A DNA stretch of 64,000 nucleotides, taken from NCBI GenBank assembly GCA_023138875.1, contig JAGLOO010000024.1:95340-159339 (forward strand), in the 5' to 3' direction. Below the pieces are notes generated by a model, which saw only the letters and a list, made by a program, of their open reading frames with translations, did no database searches and was not told where the DNA came from. The translations under genes and the position numbers were made by a program. This document shows positions 55,175-63,993 of the stretch, piece by piece (the first letter of the stretch is position 1; every line of letters begins with the position of its first letter). This DNA is from Bacteroidales bacterium. GTDB lineage: Bacteria > Bacteroidota > Bacteroidia > Bacteroidales > GCA-2748055.

Positions 55175-55645
55175 TTATTCAACCAGGTCGGCATAAGAAA
55201 TCAGTTTGATCTTTCTCTCTTTGATTATTCGCATAACCTTCTCACTGGTAAATACCTCTGTAACCATCTGCCTATCCTCATTCACCCTGTAGTATCCATC
55301 ATGTCCCACCGCCTCCATCTCGGAACCTGCTATTGCAGGGTGTTCAACAAAAAGGTATATCTTTCCCGGCTCCAGTTTATTCAGTCCATCTATAAAACCA
55401 TTGATCCATTCTTCAAGAGTTTCTCCTTTTTGACCCATCGGAAATCTTTCCACACCAAGCGCTCCGGTGCGGATATCCAGGTCGTATTCCTTTGCAAGCC
55501 TGGCATACACCTTTGCTACCTGATCGTCCCAGCCAGAACAACCCATGTGGCATGTAAGGTGTGAAACCTGTAGAATATGATCTCAGGGAACCTCTCATTG
55601 GGCCATATCATGGGAAAGAAATAACCAGGCACCTTTTCCTGACTC
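55175..55645 (-). pseudogene. Remnant of a ChbG/HpnK (YdjC-type) deacetylase
   Basis: The frame ending at 55175 reads HLTCHMGCSGWDDQVAKVY onward through KIYLFVEHPAIAGSEMEAV and EVFTSEKVMRIIKERKIKLIS, the C-terminal half of ChbG/HpnK carbohydrate deacetylases. In another frame just upstream (about 55590-55645) GYFFPMIWPNERFP matches the middle of the same family. The two parts are joined with a deletion and frameshift, and the N-terminal half with the catalytic Asp is missing. The upstream edge runs directly into an inositol-phosphatase remnant. Confidence 0.65.
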
Positions 55646-55970
55646 AGCAAAATATAGCTGGTTTTCAACAGGCAGATACATGGCTGCCTGCACGGGTTCT
55701 GATTCATGGAACAAAGCGATTATTATTCCGAACCAGAGGAGGCCGGCAGCAAAGTTGGAGGTACCATCCAGAGGATCCACCACCCATGTGTGTGCAGAGT
55801 CCCTGTCCATAAAACCTGATTCTTCGGTAATGATGTTGTATGGATCCGGAATCCCGTCCAGGATCTTTATAATGGCCTTTTCGGACGCAATATCTGCTTC
55901 AGTTACCACAGAGCTGATGCTCTTTGGCTTTGCTTCATGCGTCAAGGCTTGCAGGCGTTTTTTATCATGC
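55620..55970 (-). pseudogene. Remnant of an inositol-monophosphatase-family enzyme
   Basis: The frame contains SVVTEADIASEKAIIKIL, ITEESG (metal-binding Glu pair) and WVVDPLDGTSNFAAG (the DPxDGTxNF metal motif), then VENQLYFAESGKGAWL. The N-terminal helices and the C-terminal half with WDxxAG are absent. It starts right at the stop codon of the DoxX-fusion gene and ends in the ChbG remnant, so both ends are cut off. No start codon with a family N-terminus is present. Confidence 0.65.
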
Positions 55971-57530
55971 CCGCCAGGGACGATGACGTTCGGCCTTAAG
56001 CGATTTATCCCCGAGGACTTCAATGGCCAGGTTGGCATCTTCAACGATCTGGAAATCATACATTCCCACACAGATAAAATCTGCGCCGGCTCTGAAAGCA
56101 TAAGGAATACCTACTTTGGGATGGATCGCACCTGCAGCCAGGATCTTGAATCCGATCCATGGCTGTTCAAGATTCTCCATGTAGGCCATCGTTTCGTCAG
56201 GATTGGTACACCAGATGTTATCATGTTCTTCTTCGGGTTTGGCAGACCAGTAATCAACATGATGTATGGTTTTTACCCAGAAATCGGGTTCGATGCCTGC
56301 CTCTACGCAGGCTTTGATTGTCTCAAGTTTATGGGCCCCGATTCCTCCCGGCACTCCATGATTTCTTATAGTCTCAACGCATTCTCCCAGTTCGTCAACC
56401 CTGCCGGTGAGAACAAACCGGTCTGCAATCCCACCCTGCACATAACAGGCGTGGGCACCCCCTTTCATGGAGAGTTCAATCCCTTTGAGAGGATCCATAC
56501 CGTAGCCACAATCGGATATGAATTTGATATCGCCTCCCTGGGTACGCCAGTATTTATTAATCACCCGGATAAGCTGTGGATTGGTAAGCAGGGCGTTGAT
56601 ACCACAGGCTTCAGCGATCTTCAGGGTTTCAAATACCTTTTGATCGTGGTGGTAGGCTTTGACCAGTTTGGAGACATAGATCAGATCCCTTGAGTGAGCC
56701 CATCCTCCAATCAGGTTTCCTCCTGCGATCATCCGGCTGATCTCCAGGTCCCCTATTTTCCCTTTAGGTACTTTTCCTTTCAGGTCTTTAAGGGATGAGA
56801 AACTGAAGTTCCTGATGGTTGCACCTGTATTTGCATCCGGACTATCGGCCAATAGCTTCTCTTCGAAACTCTCCCATTTTTGTTTCCGCAGGGCCGCAAA
56901 TGTGAAAGCACCCAGTACCGGCAGTGTGGCCAGGTTTCTTAATGCCTCCCGCCGACCAAGTCTTTTGTTTTGTTCATCCAATGTTCCGTCTGATGCCTCA
57001 TAAGCGGGAACGCTTTCGGGTATGGGTTTTCTTGCTCTCAGCCTGATGGATTTCAGAAACCCATCCAGTCCGATAAAATGGCTTGTAGGCAAAACAAAAA
57101 GTACAACAAGTGCTATCAATTCTATGAGGTTCTTGTCGATCCAGATATAATGTCCTTCCAGGAAGGCTCCGGTAGATGATATGAACGGTGGATTTGCCAG
57201 ATAGTAAAGGGCCAGAAGGGCAATACCACCCAGGGCAGCGTATCGTGCCAGTACACCAAGCATCAGTCCCAGTCCGATAAGGATCATACCCCAGATATTC
57301 AGGATATCAACAGTCTGTAGTAAACCAGAATGAGCCACTACCCGGTGGAACAGCCCTGAAAACAACCACCTGGACTCAAGCAGGTAACTGGCCGAAGTCC
57401 AATTAGGATCAACAAGTTTCACGATACCTTCATACAGAAAATGCCAGCCTATGGCTATTCTCAAAATGGATAAAACCCAAAGGCTTATGCTATTCAATCT
57501 GGTATTGGGAACAGCTGATTTTTCCATCAT
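55965..57530 (-). CDS. DoxX membrane domain fused to a TIM-barrel-like domain
   Basis: A 521-residue protein. Residues about 14-155 have DoxX-type membrane spans (ISLWVLSILRIAIGWHFLYE, WGMILIGLGLMLGVLARYAA, ELIALVVLFVLPTSHFIGL). A charged linker leads to LGRREALRNLATLPVLGAFT (192-211), like a twin-arginine signal or extra membrane anchor, and then about 300 soluble residues (GKIGDLEISRMIAGGNLIGG, CGINALLTNPQLIR, PWIGFKILAAGAIHPKVGI). The catalytic role of the second half is not known to me. The fusion appears uninterrupted and ends with a normal stop. Confidence 0.75.
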   Translation of the reverse strand: MMEKSAVPNTRLNSISLWVLSILRIAIGWHFLYEGIVKLVDPNWTSASYLLESRWLFSGLFHRVVAHSGLLQTVDILNIWGMILIGLGLMLGVLARYAALGGIALLALYYLANPPFISSTGAFLEGHYIWIDKNLIELIALVVLFVLPTSHFIGLDGFLKSIRLRARKPIPESVPAYEASDGTLDEQNKRLGRREALRNLATLPVLGAFTFAALRKQKWESFEEKLLADSPDANTGATIRNFSFSSLKDLKGKVPKGKIGDLEISRMIAGGNLIGGWAHSRDLIYVSKLVKAYHHDQKVFETLKIAEACGINALLTNPQLIRVINKYWRTQGGDIKFISDCGYGMDPLKGIELSMKGGAHACYVQGGIADRFVLTGRVDELGECVETIRNHGVPGGIGAHKLETIKACVEAGIEPDFWVKTIHHVDYWSAKPEEEHDNIWCTNPDETMAYMENLEQPWIGFKILAAGAIHPKVGIPYAFRAGADFICVGMYDFQIVEDANLAIEVLGDKSLKAERHRPWRA

Positions 57531-57674
57531 TCATATCTTTATGGTTACTTGATGTTCCTCTAATCCTGAAAAATAGAAAATAAAATCACAGGTTGAAATG
57601 GTTTACAGAAAATTTCGTCCAATATTTCATTAACAACAAGTAACAAAACTATATATAATTCGTTTTCCTTAATT

Positions 57675-57707
57675 TATTGAGTAAATTTACGTAATATATT
57701 GAGTAAA
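57675..57707 (+). promoter_or_regulatory. Paired direct repeats with central palindrome before an ATPase gene
   Basis: TATTGAGTAAA occurs at 57675-57685 and again at 57697-57707, 22 bases apart (two helical turns), with the palindrome TTACGTAA at 57687-57694 between them. The second copy ends ten bases before the ATPase start. The layout suggests cooperative binding of a regulator near the start site, possibly autoregulation. Confidence 0.5.
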
Positions 57708-57716
57708 ATGTAAGAG

Positions 57717-58910
57717 ATGTTTGAAAGGGCGCATAAACAGCTACTTACGGATAGGCTTGAAAATGAGGAAAGGAAGTTTATACAGATAATATATGGGCCA
57801 AGACAGGTTGGGAAGACCACGCTTGTCTCTCAATATATCAAACAGACCCGGATACCTGTCCATTATGTTTCGGCAGATGCCGTATTATCTCCCCAGGGCA
57901 TATGGATTTCACAACAATGGGAAGCAGCCAGATTTCTATTATCCGGATCCGGAAATAAAGAAACAATACTGATCATTGATGAGATTCAGAAAATCGACAA
58001 CTGGAGTGAAACAGTAAAGAAGGAATGGGACGAAGATACCCTGAATGAAATTCATCTAAAGGTAGTACTGCTTGGATCTTCCCGTCTGTTGTTGCAAAAA
58101 GGCTTAACGGAATCCCTGGCTGGGAGATATGAGAGCATTTATATGGGTCACTGGACCTACCCGGAGATCGAAGAAGCATTTGGATTAACACCCGATCAAT
58201 ATGTCTGGTTCGGAGGGTATCCGGGGCCCGTTGGACTGATAGATCAGGAGGAACGATGGAAGAGTTATATCCTGGATTCATTGATTGAGCCCGGGATATC
58301 AAAGGATATCCTTATGCTGACCCGGGTGGATAAACCGGCATTATTGAAAAGGCTGTTTGAACTTGGCTGTTCATACTCCGGGCAGATTCTATCCTTCAAT
58401 AAGATCATTGGACAGCTGGCGGATGCTGGAAATACAACCACCCTCGCTCATTATCTCCATCTTCTTGATACCAGTGGAATGCTAAAGGGAATTGAGAAAT
58501 TCTCTCCGGGAATGGTGCGTCAACGATCCTCAAGTCCTAAATTCCAGGTTCATAATACCGCGTTGATCACTGCCCAGCAGCACCGTTCTTTTTCAAAAAT
58601 AAGATCTCAACCCGAGAGGTGGGGGAGGTGGATCAAGGCTGCCATTGGTGCCCACATTTTGAACAGGTCGCTTGAAGGAGGATTCCGTCTCTATTACTGG
58701 CGTCATCGAAATGATGAAGTTGACTTCGTGATAAAATCCCAGGACAGAACAATCGCTATTGAGGTGAAGAGTGGACATTCAGAAAAGGCCAGGGGAATGG
58801 CCGCATTTCAGCAACAGCATGATCCCTATAAAATGCTAATGGTTGGCACAAAAGGAATACCGTGGCAGGAATTTTTGAAGGTTGCCCCAATGGAACTATT
58901 TAAGTCGTAA
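57717..58910 (+). CDS. AAA ATPase with DUF4143 (PD-(D/E)XK-like) domain
   Basis: A 397-residue protein. Walker A is GPRQVGKTT (27-35) and Walker B LIIDEIQK (about 83-90). The C-terminal domain has EVDFVIKSQDRTIAIEVKSG (about residues 339-358), the D-x-E-x-K pattern of PD-(D/E)XK nuclease-like domains. Such ATPase-DUF4143 proteins are abundant in Bacteroidota and archaea and often vary between strains; function is unproven. It is divergent from the DoxX gene and preceded by the TATTGAGTAAA repeats. Confidence 0.88.
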   Translation: MFERAHKQLLTDRLENEERKFIQIIYGPRQVGKTTLVSQYIKQTRIPVHYVSADAVLSPQGIWISQQWEAARFLLSGSGNKETILIIDEIQKIDNWSETVKKEWDEDTLNEIHLKVVLLGSSRLLLQKGLTESLAGRYESIYMGHWTYPEIEEAFGLTPDQYVWFGGYPGPVGLIDQEERWKSYILDSLIEPGISKDILMLTRVDKPALLKRLFELGCSYSGQILSFNKIIGQLADAGNTTTLAHYLHLLDTSGMLKGIEKFSPGMVRQRSSSPKFQVHNTALITAQQHRSFSKIRSQPERWGRWIKAAIGAHILNRSLEGGFRLYYWRHRNDEVDFVIKSQDRTIAIEVKSGHSEKARGMAAFQQQHDPYKMLMVGTKGIPWQEFLKVAPMELFKS

Positions 58911-58931
58911 AATATAACATACTGTCTGATT

Positions 58932-59702
58932 ATGAACAAACCACACAAACAAACCAGAAGACAAATGCTGGCCACCTCCGGTGGATTGCTGGGGGCTTCC
59001 TTATTGGGGAGACCGGTGATTGCTCAGGATAATGAAGCAATTCAAAAACCTTTGAAGATTCTGGTAGCGGGGGGCCATCCCGATGATCCGGAGAGCGGTT
59101 GTGGCGGCACCATCACCAAATTCGCGGGTCTGGGACATGAAGTGGCTGCATTGTACCTGACCCGTGGAGAAGCCGGTGTGGAGGGAATGTCCCATGAAGA
59201 AGCTGCAGAGACCCGTACAGCAGAGGCCATTGAGGCGTGCAGGGTGATGAAAGCACGTCCGCTTTTTGCGGGTCAGATAGATGGCAATACCATCATCAAC
59301 AGGGAGCAGTATGCCAACATCGCCAGGATCATTGAGCAGGAAAAGCCTGATTTGGTATTCACCCACTGGCCCATTGATACCCACCCGGATCACAGGGTAA
59401 CCTCAAACCTGGTTTATAATGCCTGGAACTGGTTTCGCGGGGATGATAGTAAGGCATTTGACCTCTATTATTATGAAGTCCTTACCGGGGAACAGACTCA
59501 GATTTTCCACCCAACCCATTACATAGATATTACAGAAACCGCCGGGGTAAAAAAGGAGGCTACCATGAAACATGCATGCCAGAAACCGGATCAGTGGTAT
59601 TTCCATCATGAGAAAATGGCTGAATTCAGGGGATTTGAGGCTAAATGGGGCTGCAAGTCTGCAGAAGCTTTTGTGAGGCAGGGTTTTTTAGAGATAATCT
59701 AA
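58932..59702 (+). CDS. PIG-L/LmbE-family deacetylase with Tat signal
   Basis: A 256-residue protein. An N-terminal twin-arginine signal (TRRQMLATSGGLLGASLLG, Arg 9-10) predicts export in folded form. The zinc motif AGGHPDDPESGCGGT (HPDD at 49-52) and the second His motif WPIDTHPDHRVTS define the LmbE/PIG-L family of N-acetylglucosamine-type deacetylases. It lies 22 bases after the ATPase gene and 13 before a nitrilase-family gene. Confidence 0.9.
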   Translation: MNKPHKQTRRQMLATSGGLLGASLLGRPVIAQDNEAIQKPLKILVAGGHPDDPESGCGGTITKFAGLGHEVAALYLTRGEAGVEGMSHEEAAETRTAEAIEACRVMKARPLFAGQIDGNTIINREQYANIARIIEQEKPDLVFTHWPIDTHPDHRVTSNLVYNAWNWFRGDDSKAFDLYYYEVLTGEQTQIFHPTHYIDITETAGVKKEATMKHACQKPDQWYFHHEKMAEFRGFEAKWGCKSAEAFVRQGFLEII

Positions 59703-59715
59703 ATCAAAGAATCAA

Positions 59716-60657
59716 ATGAAAGACATCGGTATTGCCACAGCTCAATTTCAAACCAGGAATGGAGATAAGGAGTATAACCTATCCAGGATTGAAGAGTTAA
59801 CTGCAAAGGCGGCTGGTAAGGGGGCTAAAGTGGTATGTTTTCACGAATTATGCATCACTTCATATACATTTCTGAGAGATTTGAGCAAGCAGGAAATGAA
59901 CGATATTGCAGAAGAAGTCCCTTCAGGTAAAAGCACAGAGCGGCTTATTCAAACAGCCGGGAAATATGATGTTGCTATACTGGCCGGTCTTGTTGAGAAG
60001 GAAGGGGATAATTTGTATAACACACATTTCTGTGTTACAGGCAAAGGGTTTGTCGCGAAATTCCGGAAAATACATCCCTTTATCAGTAAATACCTGTCCG
60101 CCGGAAATGAATATGTGGTATTTGACCTTTTCGGTAGCCAGTGCGGTATCCTGATCTGTTATGATAACAATGTGATTGAAAATGTAAGGGCAACAACCCT
60201 GCTGGGTGCTGAGATCATCTTCATGCCACACGTGACCTGCTGTACCCCTTCTCCCATGCCGGGAAGAGGCTGGGTAGATAAAAAATTATGGGACAACCGT
60301 ATGAAGGATCCTGTTTCCCTGAGGCAGGAATTTGACGGGCCGAAAGGAAGAGGGTGGTTAATGAGGTGGTTACCTGCCAGGGCTTACGACAACGGCATCT
60401 ATGCTGTCTTTGCCAATCCCATTGGGTTGGATGGAGACCAGCTGAAGAACGGGAATTCCATGATTTTTGATCCCTACGGAGAGATCATAGCTGAATGTCG
60501 CAGTTTTGAAGATGAGGTTGTGGTTGGGTATTGCAGTGCTGAGAAACTGAAACTGGCTGGTGGATACCGGTACCGAAAAGCCAGGAGACCGGAATTGTAT
60601 GGTGAGATCCTCCGAAAAAGCAATGAACCATCAACAAATGTTGAATGGATGAAATGA
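59716..60657 (+). CDS. Carbon-nitrogen hydrolase (nitrilase superfamily)
   Basis: A 313-residue amidase-like enzyme. The catalytic triad can be placed as Glu in VVCFHELCITSY (about residue 44), Lys in KFRKIHPFI and Cys in CGILICYDNNVIENVR. The family hydrolyses nitriles, amides or carbamoyl substrates; N-carbamoylputrescine or beta-ureidopropionase-type are possible. It follows the LmbE gene by 13 bases, and the sulfatase start overlaps its stop by 13 bases. Confidence 0.88.
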   Translation: MKDIGIATAQFQTRNGDKEYNLSRIEELTAKAAGKGAKVVCFHELCITSYTFLRDLSKQEMNDIAEEVPSGKSTERLIQTAGKYDVAILAGLVEKEGDNLYNTHFCVTGKGFVAKFRKIHPFISKYLSAGNEYVVFDLFGSQCGILICYDNNVIENVRATTLLGAEIIFMPHVTCCTPSPMPGRGWVDKKLWDNRMKDPVSLRQEFDGPKGRGWLMRWLPARAYDNGIYAVFANPIGLDGDQLKNGNSMIFDPYGEIIAECRSFEDEVVVGYCSAEKLKLAGGYRYRKARRPELYGEILRKSNEPSTNVEWMK

Positions 60658-62282
60658 AAATGTTTGGCTCTATGTTTATGAAGTTGGGTCCGCATATAAA
60701 AAGCTGTCATGCCAGACATATCAGGTCTGTCGGGAAATTCTTTTATTTCGCCTTGCTTATCCTGACTGGTTATTCCTGCTCCGGACCAGGTGATCCCGTT
60801 GTAAAACCCAACATCATCTTTATCCTGGTGGATGACCTGGGATGGACGGACCTGGGATGCTACGGAAGCACCTTCCATGAAACACCCAACATCGACCGGC
60901 TGGCGGGACAGTCCATGCGTTTTACGGATGCTTATGCAGCCTGTCCTGTCTGTTCCCCCACCAGGGCAAGTATCATGACAGGGAAATACCCGGCCCGGAT
61001 CAATGTGACCGACTGGATCCCGGGCAGACAGACCTATGCAGGCGGACAGCCCTGTGATAAGCTGATCTCCAGGGAGTTTGAGCTGGAGATGAAACTGGAA
61101 GAAATCACTATTGCAGAAGCACTGGAAGAGGCAGGTTACCGGACATTTTTCGCAGGTAAATGGCATTTGGGAGAGGATTCCATCTATTGGCCGGAACATC
61201 AGGGTTTTGAAATCAATATGGGCGGCTGGAGCGTGGGATCACCCCGTGGTGGATATTTCAGTCCGTATGTAAATCCCAGGCTTGAGAGCGGACCGGAAGG
61301 GGAGTGCCTGACCGACCGGTTGACCGATGAATCCATCCGGTTTATGGAAGCTCATACAGATGGACCTTTTTTCTTATTTCTCTCATTTTATACTGTTCAT
61401 ACACCGCTACAGGGTAAACCTGAGTTGATCGAAAAATATGAGAGGAAGATCGACGATTTAGGCCTGGACCCGGAGGCCATGGAGACAACCGATCAGGAAT
61501 GGATCAGGTATGCCGCTCCACGGGGGCGTTTCAAAGAGCGGGTCCAACAGGGGCATCCCACTTATGCCAGCATGATCGAAACACTGGATAACAATGTAGG
61601 TAGACTCATGAAACGGATCGGGGAACTGGAGATTGCTGACCATACAATTGTCTTATTTATGTCTGATAACGGAGGGCTTTCCACCTCGGAAGGATCACCC
61701 ACCACTAATTTTCCTCTCAGGGCAGGAAAAGGGTGGCTATACGAAGGGGGGATCCGCGAGCCCATGTTTATCAAATGGCCCGGATCGGGATCCGAAGGCA
61801 GCGTAAGCTCGGTCCCTGTAACCAGTACAGACTTTTATCCCACCATCCTTCAGATGGCAGGGGTAGATCAGATGCCCGGACAGCATATGGACGGGATCAG
61901 CCTGGCACCCTTGCTTACTGGAGAGGGAGAACCGGAGGAACGTCCCATTTTCTGGCACTATCCTCACTATAGCAACCAGGGAGGAAAGCCGGGAGCAGCC
62001 ATCAGACTGGGGGATCTTAAATTGATCGAGTTTTTTGAGGATGGCGACATTGAACTCTTTGACCTGTCAACCACCCTGATGTTGACACGGTTATTGTGGC
62101 CCTGCCAAACTTTCAACACCTGGAAGCAGTCAGACTGGCCGCTGAGGCAGGGAAAGCTGTTCTGGTTACCAAACCCCTGGGACGGAATGCAGAAGAAGCC
62201 AGGGAAATGCTGCAATTGGTTGAAAAACACAGCGTGTTTCATGGCTACCTCGAGGACCTGTGCTATACTCCGAAAACGTTGA
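60645..62282 (+). CDS. Sulfatase, C-terminus replaced by out-of-frame sequence
   Basis: A family S1 sulfatase: [16 protein letters not shown] (metal Asp 63-64) and the formylglycine motif CSPTR (Cys 103) in [19 protein letters not shown] are intact, as is AGKWHLGE. Translation stays sulfatase-like to about residue 475 (IELFDLS), then runs into residues that belong to another gene read out of frame ([15 protein letters not shown]). Sulfatases normally continue about 40 residues longer. The ATG at 60678 would give a cleaner lipoprotein signal (GYSC lipobox). Function may survive because the active site is upstream of the break, but the C-terminus is not native. Confidence 0.8.
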   Translation: MDEMKMFGSMFMKLGPHIKSCHARHIRSVGKFFYFALLILTGYSCSGPGDPVVKPNIIFILVDDLGWTDLGCYGSTFHETPNIDRLAGQSMRFTDAYAACPVCSPTRASIMTGKYPARINVTDWIPGRQTYAGGQPCDKLISREFELEMKLEEITIAEALEEAGYRTFFAGKWHLGEDSIYWPEHQGFEINMGGWSVGSPRGGYFSPYVNPRLESGPEGECLTDRLTDESIRFMEAHTDGPFFLFLSFYTVHTPLQGKPELIEKYERKIDDLGLDPEAMETTDQEWIRYAAPRGRFKERVQQGHPTYASMIETLDNNVGRLMKRIGELEIADHTIVLFMSDNGGLSTSEGSPTTNFPLRAGKGWLYEGGIREPMFIKWPGSGSEGSVSSVPVTSTDFYPTILQMAGVDQMPGQHMDGISLAPLLTGEGEPEERPIFWHYPHYSNQGGKPGAAIRLGDLKLIEFFEDGDIELFDLSTTLMLTRLLWPCQTFNTWKQSDWPLRQGKLFWLPNPWDGMQKKPGKCCNWLKNTACFMATSRTCAILRKR

Positions 62283-62931
62283 AAGCAAACGAAACTGTCA
62301 AAAACGGTGCATTGGGTGACATTCTCTGGGTAAGGGCAAGGGAAACACATCCCGGCCCTCATAGCGACTGGTTCTGGAATCCTGAACTTTCAGGGGGCGG
62401 TGCCATTGGGCAATTTGAGGTAAGCTGGTGTTTCCGCGGGGGAATGGACCTCCGTGATGAGGTCATGGGTGTTGAGGGAACCATATTCCTGAATCACTTC
62501 CTGCGGACAGGATTTGAAGTCTACACTGCAGTAGGTGAGGGAGATTACATCGCTGAGAAGGCCGAATCTGCCACCGGCTGGCTTTTCCCTGTAGGAGATG
62601 AGTGAATTCCCTTGGTTACGATTTCATGTTTACTGATATGTTCAATGCCATGGATGAAGGAAAACAACCCATGGAGACATTCTATGATGGCTATGTGGTG
62701 AACGCCATTATGGACGCTTGCTATAAATCATCAAAATCGAAGAAATGGGAAACGGTTGATTTGGACATATGGCGTGGCAGTGAAGAGGTCAGTAAAGGTC
62801 CCCAGCTTAAAGATTATGATGACCAGTATTACCTGATCAAGGAAGAAAAGATCCCCGATGGTACAGTAAAATTGATCCTGAAGGATAAGTCGTCTGGAGA
62901 AATCATCCAGAAAACCAACCAGGTTCCCTGA
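62072..62931 (+). pseudogene. Remnant of a Gfo/Idh/MocA oxidoreductase
   Basis: Immediately after the sulfatase break, the other frame reads [20 protein letters not shown], which is the end of the Rossmann domain of a Gfo/Idh/MocA protein; the NAD-binding GxGxxG start is missing. [15 protein letters not shown] follows. The sequence jumps at [13 protein letters not shown] (62395-62415), skipping about 60-100 residues, apparently at a repeated GGTGCCATTGG-like string. After GDE a TGA appears (62602), but the next frame continues LGYDFMFTDMFNAMDE. Inserting one G would restore [12 protein letters not shown]. The final piece ends at 62931. Confidence 0.7.
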
Positions 62932-63016
62932 TGGAGAGAGGAAGCAGGAAACCACTAAAATAATCCCCGGAATTCAGACAACAAGTATGGGATTAACAAT
63001 TCTTAATGCCCCGTTC

Positions 63017-63794
63017 TTAGTTAATTGAGATTATTAATGGCCCTTCGAATCCGTTAAAAGTTGTATTTGATACGGTACTGTAGGCGCCTATATCTTTTGT
63101 TATTAGATAGTCGCCAATCTCGAGGTTGTTTGGCAAAACTACAGCTAGAGAGATTTTATCAAAACTGTCGCAGGTAGGACCTACAACAGCACAAACAGCA
63201 TTCTCGCCTTCCTTGAAGGCTTCAAAGTTGGGCAACCAGTTTTCAAAAATAACAGATGAGAACGTATTATATATTCCATCATTAAGATGATAATATAACT
63301 TCCCTTCTCTCATGGATTTCCCGATTATCTCTGAAATCAGATGTGCTGAGTTTGCCACTAAAAAACGTCCGGGTTCGGCAATGATTTGAACATCATCAGC
63401 AAATAACCTTGAACACTCAAAGTTTATGATTTCAGCAAGCTTTTCAAAATCAGGAATATTATCATCATATGATACTGGAAATCCGCCACCTATATCAACA
63501 ATTTTCAAATCTATTCCCTTTTTACTTATTTCATTAAATATCTCAGAAGTAATCTCCAAAGCCATTGAAAAATTATCAAAATTGGTACATTGACTTTCGA
63601 CATCGAAACTACACTCCCTTTTTTGACAGAGTGTCAATAATTACTGACGTAGAGTTTGCTTTTATTGTATAGTAGCATTGTATACGTGGAAGATGCTTTG
63701 TAAATATATCATAGTTCTCTCTAATCTTATTATTGTCAATAATAAACAATGTTTCTTCTTCAATGGTAATAAAGGTGGATTTTGATCTGACCAT
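63017..63794 (-). pseudogene. Remnant of a PLP-dependent ornithine/diaminopimelate-type decarboxylase
   Basis: The 5' piece (63794-63609) reads LFIIDNNKIRENYDIFTKHL and YYTIKANSTSVIIDTL, the N-terminal PLP-lysine region (Lys in YTIKAN) of type III decarboxylases, then stops. In another frame from about 63637 the protein continues SFDVESQCTNFDNFSMALEI through VDIGGGFPVSY, EPGRFLV and CDSFDKI to the end at 63017. About 120 residues between the two parts are missing; the junction mixes FDV (GxxFDVAS region) with SFHVGSQ (later region). The 5' end runs into the transposase tail at about 63772. Confidence 0.65.
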
Positions 63795-63993
63795 GTCTAT
63801 CCTGACCCATAATATTTACAGGCTGTTCGCTTTGGAGATGGAAAGATATGAGAACATGTTAGTTCAATCGATCTATGAAAAGTTTATCAAAAATGCTGCT
63901 GATATAGAAATTGACCACGATACAGTTCATGTGACCTTAAAAAAGAAAAGAAACTTGCCACTCGTATTGGAAAAAACGGATCACTTGATATAG
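63772..63993 (+). mobile_element. C-terminal fragment of a DDE transposase
   Basis: The plus-strand frame reads VDFDLTMSILTHNIYRLFAL, then YEKFIKNAADIEIDHDTV and KKKRNLPLVLE before a stop at 63991-63993. This matches the end of DDE-type transposases (VDFD..MT.L.H.LYR...LKKKR.LP) that I recognise from Bacteroidota elements; the family is not fixed. The catalytic domain is absent because the 5' part is replaced by the decarboxylase remnant. Inverted repeats were not found. Confidence 0.6.

Noticed and set aside
55680..56693. A 337-residue plus-strand frame
   Set aside because: It is antisense to the DoxX-fusion gene and has none of the hallmarks of a protein family.
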